This document shows positions 30,721 through 37,218 of a DNA stretch of 64,000 nt, piece after piece. The notes under the pieces were generated by a model that made no database searches, was not told the origin of the DNA, and was given only the letters and a program-made list of their open reading frames with translations. Within the stretch, counting starts at the first letter, position 1. Each line of letters starts with the position of its first letter. Source of the stretch: an uncultured Bacteroidales bacterium (GTDB lineage Bacteria; Bacteroidota; Bacteroidia; Bacteroidales; P3); assembly GCA_900317285.1 (NCBI GenBank), contig ONGA01000001.1, positions 124,001 through 188,000 of the forward strand, read 5' to 3'. The translations under genes were made by a program, and so were the position numbers.

Positions 30721-31307
30721 AGGCGGCTCTCAACGATTGCCCAGTCGACAATCTGCCACAAGGCGGCGAGGTAGTCGGCGCGACGGTTCTGGTAGTCGAG
30801 ATAATAGGCATGCTCCCACACGTCGAAGGTCAGCAAGGGCGTGAGACCCATAGTGACGGGATTCTCTGCATTCTTCTGCTGTGTGATGACCAACTTGCCT
30901 TGGGCATCTGCGGAAAACCATACCCAGCCGCTACCGAATAACGTGGTGCCTTTCTGCTCGAACTCCTTCTTGAAAGCCTCCACCGAGCCGAAATCGCGCT
31001 CCAAAAGGACTGCGAATTTCGGACTCATGGCCTTAGGCGTATTGCTAAACTGCTCGAAATACATCGCGTGGTTCAGGACTTGTCCAGCATTATTGAACAT
31101 ACCGCCTTCAGACTTTCGAACCACCTCGCTCAACGGCAGATTCTCAAGTCCGCTGCCGGGCAACAGTTTGTTAAGGTTGTCCACATAGGCTTTCAAGTGC
31201 TTTCCGTGGTGGAACGAGAGTGTCTCCTTGCTGATAATGGTGCCCAGTGCTTCATAAGGCAATGCGGGCATCTCGAACAATCCGTTAATGGGCATCAGGT
31301 CTTTCAT
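30714..31307 (-). CDS. sodB: Superoxide dismutase (Fe/Mn)
   Basis: 197 residues. It converts superoxide to hydrogen peroxide and oxygen in the cytoplasm. Metal ligands: His33 in SFHHGKH, His in NHAMYF, and Asp and His in TFDVWEHAYYLDYQNRRADY. FGSGWVWF is the conserved aromatic segment. It is the first gene of the sodB-comM-epimerase-sigma operon, with a strong promoter just upstream. Fe or Mn preference is not decided from sequence; Bacteroidales enzymes are often cambialistic. Confidence 0.95.
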   Translation of the reverse strand: MKDLMPINGLFEMPALPYEALGTIISKETLSFHHGKHLKAYVDNLNKLLPGSGLENLPLSEVVRKSEGGMFNNAGQVLNHAMYFEQFSNTPKAMSPKFAVLLERDFGSVEAFKKEFEQKGTTLFGSGWVWFSADAQGKLVITQQKNAENPVTMGLTPLLTFDVWEHAYYLDYQNRRADYLAALWQIVDWAIVESRLC

Positions 31308-31336
31308 AGTCTTATTTTTTAGTGTTTAACTGGCTG

Positions 31337-31368
31337 CAAAGATACGCACATTTTCTCATTCGGCAAAA
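31337..31368 (-). promoter_or_regulatory. Promoter of sodB
   Basis: On the - strand TTTTGCC (31362-31368) precedes TATCTTTG (31337-31344) by the usual spacing. The mRNA leader is about 25 nt. Confidence 0.85.
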
Positions 31369-31371
31369 TTT

Positions 31372-31409
31372 ATACAAAAAAAATGGGGCAGCCAACCCGT
31401 GGCCGCCCC
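31372..31409 (-). terminator. Terminator of the DprA-like nuclease gene
   Basis: On the - strand a stem GGGGCGGCC/GGCTGCCCC (one mismatch pair) is followed by ATTTTTTTT, about 22 nt after the stop at 31432. Confidence 0.85.
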
Positions 31410-31431
31410 GCTTCACATTAAAAAATAGGGT

Positions 31432-32715
31432 TTATGAAAAACCTTTATCGCTATGCTGTAGCCCCAAAAAGCGCAACCTCGCCTTTATGCCGTTGCGACT
31501 ACGCTGAAATGTCAACATTAATTCGTCGATAGTCTTGCCTGCAAAATACATTTTCTTAAACTGGTTATCTTCCTTTTCGCTCCATGGTTTGTAGGCGTTG
31601 GGGTATAGTTTCCTTAATTCTAATATGTATTGGGGAATTTGTTTCTGTTTGGCAGCCGGTTGTATCCGTTGTAGGATATCGGAGGAGGTGCTGATTTCGT
31701 TTTGCAGAAGGGTGGTGATGGATGTGGATTCTGCGACAGGAGCAAAATAGAGTCTGTTGGGGTCGGAAGGCAGGCCCCCAATGCCGAGAAGCAAATAAAC
31801 CGGAAAAGAATGTTCCCTAGCATACTGTAGAAAGAAAGTCTGTCTTACGGATGGTAGTAATTCTTTCTCAATATCTTTTGGCAGATTGCTTCTCCACTTG
31901 CATTCGATGGCAAAAGGTTGTCCATCGTAGGAGAAGACAAGGTCGGGGGCGCTATTGTTTTCTGGGTAGATGCCCGGCAGGGTCTTGTCTCCACGCCAAT
32001 CTTTTAGCGTAAGATTCTTGTTGTGTTGCAGGTCGAATAGGTCTACCACATAGTCTTCAAATTCACGTCCTTTCAGCACTTCGTCATTCATGGTCAACGA
32101 CTTGATACGATTGTAGATAGCTCGGTATGGACGATCTAAGGCCTTATGTATGGCGTGGATGCCCATATCCTCATAGAACATCCGCAACAAGCGTTTGTCT
32201 TCGGCTACAGTCCAGCGGAAAGACTTTGTTTGCTCATCGGCTGCTTTCAATATCTTGCAGTCGACAAGATGAGTGATGTTATTATGTCCTGCCAGCAAAC
32301 CGAAGATGCTTCCATTGGGGTCAATAGGACCACAAACGATATGCTGTACCTGACCGATGACATACTGATTGCGCAGACGGGCAGGAAAGCCCTTGCCGTC
32401 ACTCTCTTCGAGTTTCAGCACCATGATAAGCAGACGCTTCTCTGTCAGTGCCTGCGCTATCTGCACATTATAGTTATCATGAAACCGCTTTGTTACCACC
32501 AGCACAGTTGGTACACGACATACCAGCAGTGTTTTCAATACCTCCTCTTCCAGTTCCGATGTGTTAAAGCACACTACACATCCCCATTTATCAAAACTCT
32601 CCACCCATTGGAATATCGTTTCGTAGCAGGCTAACGGTGCATGCTTCGAGCAAAGGAACAGCGTCTTCTTCCGTTTCCAGAGTTCTAGATTCCCTATGGT
32701 TTCTGCCACTTTCAT
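31432..32715 (-). CDS. DprA-like/PD-(D/E)XK nuclease fusion with SANT-like modules
   Basis: 427 residues from the ATG at 32715, where homology begins (MKVAETIGNLELW); ATG 32757 and TTG 32760 are alternatives. Parts: a Rossmann-like domain resembling the DprA/SLOG family of Bacteroidetes (KKTLFLCSKHAPLACYETI, then VLVVTKRFHDN and RLLIMVLK, about 10-150); a SANT/Myb-like helix-turn-helix (FRWTVAEDKRLLRMFYEDMG); a nuclease core with Asp in SAPDLVFSYDGQPFAIECKW and the E-x-K motif (about 245-300); and a second SANT-like module at the end (YPNAYKPWSEKED to RLRFLGL) like that of the dual-OB protein. Probably a ligand- or DNA-sensing nuclease for defence or DNA uptake; function unproven. Confidence 0.75.
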   Translation of the reverse strand: MKVAETIGNLELWKRKKTLFLCSKHAPLACYETIFQWVESFDKWGCVVCFNTSELEEEVLKTLLVCRVPTVLVVTKRFHDNYNVQIAQALTEKRLLIMVLKLEESDGKGFPARLRNQYVIGQVQHIVCGPIDPNGSIFGLLAGHNNITHLVDCKILKAADEQTKSFRWTVAEDKRLLRMFYEDMGIHAIHKALDRPYRAIYNRIKSLTMNDEVLKGREFEDYVVDLFDLQHNKNLTLKDWRGDKTLPGIYPENNSAPDLVFSYDGQPFAIECKWRSNLPKDIEKELLPSVRQTFFLQYAREHSFPVYLLLGIGGLPSDPNRLYFAPVAESTSITTLLQNEISTSSDILQRIQPAAKQKQIPQYILELRKLYPNAYKPWSEKEDNQFKKMYFAGKTIDELMLTFQRSRNGIKARLRFLGLQHSDKGFS

Positions 32716-32785
32716 TTCGTGATGCCTGATACCGTTGCGCCCCGTCTTTTCAAGCATCAAAAAAGTAATCCGTAAACTTTTTGTC

Positions 32786-32895
32786 TGGACCGAGGTTCTC
32801 GACTACCTATCCCCAAAACGAGAAAGCTTACGGATATTCCATAAGCACTTCTGTCTTCTCGTTAGGGATTACGCAATTGTCGAGATTCCGGTCCA
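32786..32895 (-). ncRNA. Long rod-like hairpin in the leader of the nuclease fusion gene
   Basis: Outer arms 32786-32803 and 32879-32895 pair (TGGACC...CTCGAC with its complement). Inside, ATCCC/GGGAT, AACGAGAA (32817-32824) with TTCTCGTT (32856-32863), and a 9-bp apex (32826-32834 with 32838-32846, one G-U pair in RNA) continue the rod. GTAATCC (32765-32771) and GGATTAC (32866-32872) could pair as an alternative fold just before a U-run at the start codon. This fits a regulatory leader, but it could also be a palindromic mobile element. Confidence 0.5.
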
Positions 32896-32981
32896 CTTGA
32901 AAAGCAAAAACGCTTTATATTAACAATTTATCACTCTTTATTCTTTATCTGTGCTTCTATTATTTTTTTTGTTTGATGATG

Positions 32982-33013
32982 CAAAGATACGAAAATAACT
33001 TGGAGTGACAAAA
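32982..33013 (-). promoter_or_regulatory. Promoter of the DprA-like nuclease gene
   Basis: On the - strand TTTTGTC (33007-33013) and TATCTTTG (32982-32989) form a good Bacteroidetes promoter. It implies a 5' leader of about 220-260 nt containing the long hairpin. Confidence 0.8.
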
Positions 33014-33051
33014 TATTCTGTAACTTTTTCTATCTAGCCATACTATAAGGG

Positions 33052-33068
33052 TGGACCTGGAACTCGAC
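33052..33068 (+). promoter_or_regulatory. Third copy of the TGGACC...CTCGAC element
   Basis: TGGACC-TGGAA-CTCGAC lies upstream of the nuclease promoter. The other copies are 32786-32803 (same strand, 6-nt centre) and 32879-32895 (opposite strand, 5-nt centre). Three copies around one promoter look like operator sites. Confidence 0.5.
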
Positions 33069-33173
33069 ACCCAGCCACACCCTATTGCGGGAAAGAGCCC
33101 TGACTGACTGGTTTCAGCCGGGGTTTTCTTTATGGGACACCACTTTGTGTCAAAAAAGAGAGACTTGTGATTA

Positions 33174-33208
33174 TTTGTTTATTGTATCACCAAAAATTTG
33201 TATCTTTG
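33174..33208 (+). promoter_or_regulatory. Promoter of the carbonic anhydrase gene
   Basis: TATCTTTG (33201-33208) ends 21 nt before the ATG. Candidate -33 elements TTTG (33174) or TTG (33182) lie slightly off the ideal 19-nt spacing. Confidence 0.7.
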
Positions 33209-33229
33209 CAGCCGAAAAACAGGCTCACT

Positions 33230-33772
33230 ATGATAGATCAAATCGTACAATACAACAGGGAGTTCGTGGCGAACAAAGGCTATGAGCAGTACCGTACGGA
33301 CAAGTACCCCGACAAGAAACTTGCGGTATTGTCGTGCATGGACACTCGCCTCACGGAACTGCTTCCTGCGGCGCTGGGGCTGAAGAACGGCGATGCCAAA
33401 ATCATCAAGAACGCCGGAGGGCTGGTCATCTCGGCCTTCGACTCGGCCATGCGCAGCCTTATCGTGGCCATCTATGAGCTGGGCGTGAAGCACGTGATGG
33501 TGGTGGCGCACTCGCACTGCGGCGCCTGCCACATGAGCTACCACCACTTCCACGACGAGATGCTCGCCCGTGGCGTGACGGAAGAGACGCTCGACACCAT
33601 CCGCAAGTGCGGCATCGACCTCAACCACTGGCTCGAAGGCTTCAAGGACACCCCCGAATCGGTGCGCCGCACCGTCGAGACTATCCGCACCCACCCCCTC
33701 GTGCCCCAAGATATCGAAGTGCGCGGCTTCATCATCGACAGCGAAACCGGTCTCCTGAAAGAGATTCAATAA
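33230..33772 (+). CDS. Beta-class carbonic anhydrase
   Basis: 180 residues from ATG 33230, chosen because the promoter's -7 box lies just upstream and longer frames would cross it. Zinc ligands Cys36, His94 and Cys97 appear in LSCMDTRL and VAHSHCGAC, and the Asp38-Arg40 pair is intact. The enzyme interconverts CO2 and bicarbonate, likely feeding carboxylations. It stands alone, followed by a repeat-containing gap and a cupin gene. Confidence 0.92.
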   Translation: MIDQIVQYNREFVANKGYEQYRTDKYPDKKLAVLSCMDTRLTELLPAALGLKNGDAKIIKNAGGLVISAFDSAMRSLIVAIYELGVKHVMVVAHSHCGACHMSYHHFHDEMLARGVTEETLDTIRKCGIDLNHWLEGFKDTPESVRRTVETIRTHPLVPQDIEVRGFIIDSETGLLKEIQ

Positions 33773-33947
33773 ATTCCTTGCCCTACGGGCAGAGATCCCG
33801 TAGATCTGGTAGATTAACAATATGGCACACAAATAGCACGGACTATACAGAACGGCCTGCGGCTGCCCACCGCGAAGCGGAAAATCTACAAGACCAACAA
33901 GATCTCGCGAGCGAAGCGAGCAGAAGAAAAGAAAAAGATTTACCAAC

Positions 33948-34289
33948 ATGATAATAGATTTCAACGAGATTCAAGAAGTTGCCAACCCGCAATTCAAGGG
34001 CGGGGAGGGCGACACGATGTTCCGCACCTACAACGACGGACAGAACAAGATTATGTGCGGACGGCTGGAACCTGGGTGTTCCATCGGCTACCACAGCCAC
34101 GAGACCAACAGCGAGATCATCTACATCCTCGGCGGCGAGGCCCGATGCCTGTATGACGACAGCGAGGAGCGTCTCGTCCCCGGCCAGTGCCACTACTGCC
34201 CCAAGGGTCACAGTCACTCCCTTATCAACGCCAGCACCACCGAGCCGCTGCTGTTCTTCGCCGTGGTACCGGAACAAATATCCCGATGA
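33948..34289 (+). CDS. Cupin-domain protein
   Basis: 113 residues, one cupin barrel. Motif 1 is GYHSHETNSEIIYILGG, giving the His, His and Glu metal ligands; motif 2 is GQCHYCPKGHSHSLIN with the second His. The protein is cytosolic and metal-binding; the substrate is unknown. Its stop overlaps the methyltransferase start (ATGA), so the two are expressed together with the TfoX-like gene. Confidence 0.88.
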   Translation: MIIDFNEIQEVANPQFKGGEGDTMFRTYNDGQNKIMCGRLEPGCSIGYHSHETNSEIIYILGGEARCLYDDSEERLVPGQCHYCPKGHSHSLINASTTEPLLFFAVVPEQISR

Positions 34290-34756
34290 CCTATCAGGAG
34301 CAATATGATTCGCCTCTCGGGATGTTGACGATGACCAGCAACGGTGAGTCGCTAACGGAGTTGCGTTTCTCCGAAAAGTCCCTGACGACGCTGACTCCAA
34401 TCGTTCCCGTGCTTGATGCGACTCGCCGTTGGCTCGACAGCTATTTCAAGGGTGAGAAACCTGATTTTACCCCACAGGTGGCTCCATTCGGCACTCTGTT
34501 CCAGAGGCGTGTCTGGACAGAACTATTGTCCATTCCGTATGGGCAGACGGTGACGTATGGTGACATCGCTCGGCGTATTGACTGCAAGTCGTCACAAGCA
34601 GTGGGCTGCGCTGTGGGCAGGAACCCCATCGCCATCATCATCCCCTGTCACCGTGTTGTCGGCTCCAACGGCTCACTGACGGGATACGCCTACGGCCTCG
34701 AACGCAAACGACAGTTGATAATGTTAGAACAAAAGACTCATAATTATGGCCAGTAA
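34286..34756 (+). CDS. ogt: Methylated-DNA-[protein]-cysteine S-methyltransferase
   Basis: 156 residues from ATG 34286; the longer frame overlaps the cupin gene and lacks family similarity. The active site IIPCHRVV with the acceptor Cys is intact, preceded by the helix-turn-helix PYGQTVTYGDIARRI and the VGRNP loop, followed by LTGYAYGLERKRQLIMLE. It repairs O6-alkylguanine by suicide transfer. Overlaps: cupin stop by 4 nt, TfoX-like start by 11 nt. Confidence 0.95.
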   Translation: MTYQEQYDSPLGMLTMTSNGESLTELRFSEKSLTTLTPIVPVLDATRRWLDSYFKGEKPDFTPQVAPFGTLFQRRVWTELLSIPYGQTVTYGDIARRIDCKSSQAVGCAVGRNPIAIIIPCHRVVGSNGSLTGYAYGLERKRQLIMLEQKTHNYGQ

Positions 34757-35096
34757 TCCTGATTTTGTACAATATATCTCCGACCAGTGTTCGGGGGCGG
34801 GGGAGATTGAGGCAAAGAAGATGTTCGGCGACTATGGCATCTACTGCAACGGCAAAATCTTTGGCCTCATCTGTGACAACGGTTTTTACCTGAAGCCTAC
34901 CGAGGCGGGGCGTAAACTGCTCCGCGGCGAGGATATGCGACCGCCCTACGACGGTGCGAAGCCCTACTTCTACATCGAGGATGTCGACGACCGCGACTAC
35001 CTCTCGGCCCTGGTGAAAGCCACCTGTGCTGAACTGCCGGAACCTAAGCCCAAGAAAAGTTCTCCCTGCCGGCGGCGAGTTCAAAGTGATACTTGA
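34746..35096 (+). CDS. TfoX/Sxy N-terminal domain protein
   Basis: 116 residues. Family features: the helix AKKMFGDYGIYCNGKIFGLI, YLKPTEAGRKLL, DMRPPYDGAKPYFYIEDV, DRDYLSALV. Only the N-terminal Sxy domain is present. In gamma-proteobacteria Sxy activates competence genes with CRP; in Bacteroidetes the role of such short proteins is unknown. Its 3' end overlaps the convergent nitroreductase gene by 53 nt, so the Lys/Arg-rich end (KPKKSSPCRRRVQSDT) may be a run-on. Confidence 0.85.
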   Translation: MASNPDFVQYISDQCSGAGEIEAKKMFGDYGIYCNGKIFGLICDNGFYLKPTEAGRKLLRGEDMRPPYDGAKPYFYIEDVDDRDYLSALVKATCAELPEPKPKKSSPCRRRVQSDT

Positions 35097-35730
35097 CGAT
35101 GCCGAGATCCATCTTGCCATAACCCACCAGCGTGAAACAGGCGCGTGCAGAGACGGTATGGTTGTCCAATAAGTCGAACTCGAACTTCTGCTGATTTACC
35201 GCTGTGGGAGCCAATAAGACGGCCTCCATACCACGACGGAACCAATCGGGAAGATTGTTTATTTGCAGGCGGGACGCCTGCGTTCCCAGGAATTTTTCCA
35301 TCGGTCGCATGGGGTGTTGCACGCCTTGGGTGGCACCATAGCCGAGGGCGATGACGCAGTGCAACTTCTCGCCGTCAGCGACAACGTATTTGTCAGGTTG
35401 CTTTTTGAACGAGAGACCCACCCAGCAACTGTTCAATCCCATCGTCTGCGCCAGCAGCACGAGGCGCTCGCCATAGTAGCCGATAGCCTCGTCAGCGCCT
35501 TTGGGACCCACCATTGCAAGGTAGTTGCTCACGCCGCTGAACTTGCCATACTTCGCCATTCCGCCGGCAAAGGCCTTGGGCTCTTCGACGACCAATTGGA
35601 TATGCAAATTGCCCTCCTGATTGCAGAGTGCAATCTCCTCGTTGAGGCGCTCAACAACGATTGCCTCGATGGGCTTTTCCTGATACTGCCGCACCGAATG
35701 CCGTGCGACGATGGCTTCCTGAAGTGTCAT
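35044..35730 (-). CDS. Nitroreductase family protein with an in-frame repeat insert
   Basis: 228 residues. Flavin-binding features of the family: IVARHSVRQYQEKPI, YLAMVGPKGADEAIGYYGER, LLAQTMGLNSCWVGL and LLAPTAVNQQKFEF. It probably reduces nitro or quinone compounds with NAD(P)H and FMN. Around residues 150-160 the peptide GTQASRLQINN is encoded by a palindromic element (35263-35290) that looks like a dispersed repeat rather than family sequence. The start overlaps the upstream glycosylase stop (ATGA). Confidence 0.87.
   Translation of the reverse strand: MTLQEAIVARHSVRQYQEKPIEAIVVERLNEEIALCNQEGNLHIQLVVEEPKAFAGGMAKYGKFSGVSNYLAMVGPKGADEAIGYYGERLVLLAQTMGLNSCWVGLSFKKQPDKYVVADGEKLHCVIALGYGATQGVQHPMRPMEKFLGTQASRLQINNLPDWFRRGMEAVLLAPTAVNQQKFEFDLLDNHTVSARACFTLVGYGKMDLGIVKYHFELAAGRENFSWA
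35263..35290. repeat. GC-rich palindromic element inside the nitroreductase gene
   Basis: GCAGGCG-GGA-CGCCTGC (35265-35281) followed by GTTCCC. This resembles the GGGAACGCAGGCGTCCCGCCTGC family (cut here: GGAACGCAGGCGTCCC) seen between genes in many bacteria; it stays in frame and encodes GTQASRLQ. Confidence 0.65.
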
Positions 35731-36311
35731 AATATTCCAATTTTAATCATCATTTTATGGTAGTGAGTGGCTTTGTCTTCCAGTTTCATGGGGTAGGCGC
35801 GGGAGGAGGAGGGCATGCGCCAGAGACGCATGGGGCGACCGGCGAGGGTGAAGTTGTTGTAGATGCCCATTGCGGGGACGGGGACACCGTAATCCTCTGT
35901 CAAAACGGAGAAGCTTTTTTGACCGGTACAGACGATGTCGCGGCAGTGTGGTATCTGCGAGAGCAGCAAAGGGATGTCGGTCTTCTCGACGATTTCGAGG
36001 TCTTTGTCGGAGGCATTGCCGCTGAGGCGGCGCACAGCGCAGGCGGTGTCGTAGATGGCGATGCCGCGCTCGGTGAGCAATGCTTTGATATCTTCCATGC
36101 GGAAGGTCTTATTCGGTGCATCCACCAGCCTCTGCGAGTCGCCGTAGAATACCGACCCGAATATCTCCCACATCATATTGCTGCGATTGGGATAGAAGAA
36201 ATCCATGCACCAACGTTTGCGCGGCGGTGGGAAGCTGCCGAGCATCAGCAGGCGGGCGTTCGGCGGCAGGAAAGGCTGCAGGGGGTGCCGTTCGATGGCG
36301 ATGGCGTTCAT
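35727..36311 (-). CDS. Uracil/hypoxanthine-DNA glycosylase family protein
   Basis: 194 residues. The UDG-superfamily motif 1 is LMLGSFPPPRKRWCMDFFYPN (cut: LMLGSFPPPRKRW), with NMMWEIFGSVF next and a C-terminal RMPSSSRAYPM in the motif 2 position. It resembles DNA-deoxyinosine glycosylases of the Mug/family-6 type, which remove deaminated bases. Stop overlaps the nitroreductase start. It begins next to the dehydrogenase gene's end (4 nt overlap). Confidence 0.85.
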   Translation of the reverse strand: MNAIAIERHPLQPFLPPNARLLMLGSFPPPRKRWCMDFFYPNRSNMMWEIFGSVFYGDSQRLVDAPNKTFRMEDIKALLTERGIAIYDTACAVRRLSGNASDKDLEIVEKTDIPLLLSQIPHCRDIVCTGQKSFSVLTEDYGVPVPAMGIYNNFTLAGRPMRLWRMPSSSRAYPMKLEDKATHYHKMMIKIGIL

Positions 36312-37141
36312 TTCAGTTTAATTTTGATGAACCTGAGCAACAGCGCATCCCACCAAGAGGCAGGCAGCAGACGGTGTGTCCAGACGGCGAGGGTAGAAAA
36401 GCGTCCAAGGCGGTAGCGAGCGCGGGGATGACGGTTCAGCGAGGCGCGCTCGATGGCGTGAGCCACGACCGTGGGTTTTGTCAGATAATTGCCGCTGTAG
36501 GCCTTGTTCATGAGGTCGGCTTCCGCCAATGCGGAGGACTCGTAGGGAGTGCCCGAGGACGATGCCTTCAGGTGGTCGGCAGCGATGATGCCCCAGTCAG
36601 TCTTGATGCCGCCAGGCTCGACCATCGAGACAGCGATGCCGAAGGGTCGCAGTTCCATGCGCAGGGCATCGCTGAGGGCTTCGACGGAGTATTTGGAGAC
36701 ATGGTACCAGCCACCGAAGGGTAGCACCACCAAGCCAGCGATAGAGGACGTGTTGACGATACGTCCCGACCCTTGCTTGCGCATAACGGGAATCACCAAA
36801 CGGCACATGGCGGCGAGACCGAAGACATTGACCTCGAGTTGCCGCCGGGCTTCGGCATCGCTGACATTCTCCACAGCGCCGAAATAGCCGTAGCCGGCGT
36901 TATTGACGAGCACGTCGATGCGTCCCTCGGCCTGCAGCACAGTGTCGACGCATTGTTGCATCGACTCCTGGTCGCAGACGTCGAGCCGCACAGGCACTAT
37001 ACCTTCCTTGCGGAGGGGCTCCATGAGTTCCATCCGCCGTGCGGCTGCATATACCTTGCACCCGCGACGGGCGAGACGCTGTGCAGCCTCGTAGCCGATG
37101 CCGCTGCTCGCTCCCGTAATCAGAACCACTTTCTTTTCCAT
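36308..37141 (-). CDS. Short-chain dehydrogenase/reductase
   Basis: 277 residues from ATG 37141 (MEKKVVLITGASSGIGYEAA); a longer frame would begin inside the nrdJ terminator. Rossmann motif GASSGIG, NNAGYG, Ser in NTSSIAG, and the YHVSK catalytic Tyr/Lys are all present, followed by MVEPGGIKTDWG. The C-terminal extension (KIKLK end, aromatic residues before it) is like those of membrane-associated retinol- or sphingolipid-type SDRs. Substrate not assignable. Confidence 0.9.
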   Translation of the reverse strand: MEKKVVLITGASSGIGYEAAQRLARRGCKVYAAARRMELMEPLRKEGIVPVRLDVCDQESMQQCVDTVLQAEGRIDVLVNNAGYGYFGAVENVSDAEARRQLEVNVFGLAAMCRLVIPVMRKQGSGRIVNTSSIAGLVVLPFGGWYHVSKYSVEALSDALRMELRPFGIAVSMVEPGGIKTDWGIIAADHLKASSSGTPYESSALAEADLMNKAYSGNYLTKPTVVAHAIERASLNRHPRARYRLGRFSTLAVWTHRLLPASWWDALLLRFIKIKLK

Positions 37142-37152
37142 AATGTTGTGTT

Positions 37153-37190
37153 TAAAAAGGGCACCAGCTGCCAAATGGAGACTGGTGCCC
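37153..37190 (-). terminator. Terminator of the ribonucleotide reductase gene
   Basis: On the - strand GGGCACCAG...CTGGTGCCC forms a 9-bp stem followed by TTTTTAAA, 29 nt after the nrdJ stop. Confidence 0.88.
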
Positions 37191-37218
37191 GGCTGATATG
37201 CTTGCTTACTTTTTTCTA

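Larger units (their letters stand above)
32716..33229. other. Long regulatory interval between the nuclease fusion and carbonic anhydrase
   Basis: 514 bp from the chosen start of the nuclease fusion to carbonic anhydrase. It contains a 110-nt imperfect hairpin (32786-32895), three TGGACC...CTCGAC elements, the leftward promoter (32982-33013), an inverted repeat AGGGTG/CACACCCT (about 33048-33083) and the rightward carbonic anhydrase promoter. No protein gene or tRNA was found in it. Confidence 0.65.

Noticed and set aside
33052-33120. Terminator-like GCCCTGACTG...CAGCCGGGG segment
   Set aside because: The stem is poorly paired and no gene ends nearby on that strand.
33773-33947. Possible tRNA or regulatory RNA between carbonic anhydrase and the cupin gene
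   Set aside because: No T-loop motif or cloverleaf; only weak inverted segments (AGATCT, TAGATT) and a CGAGCGAAGCGAG repeat.
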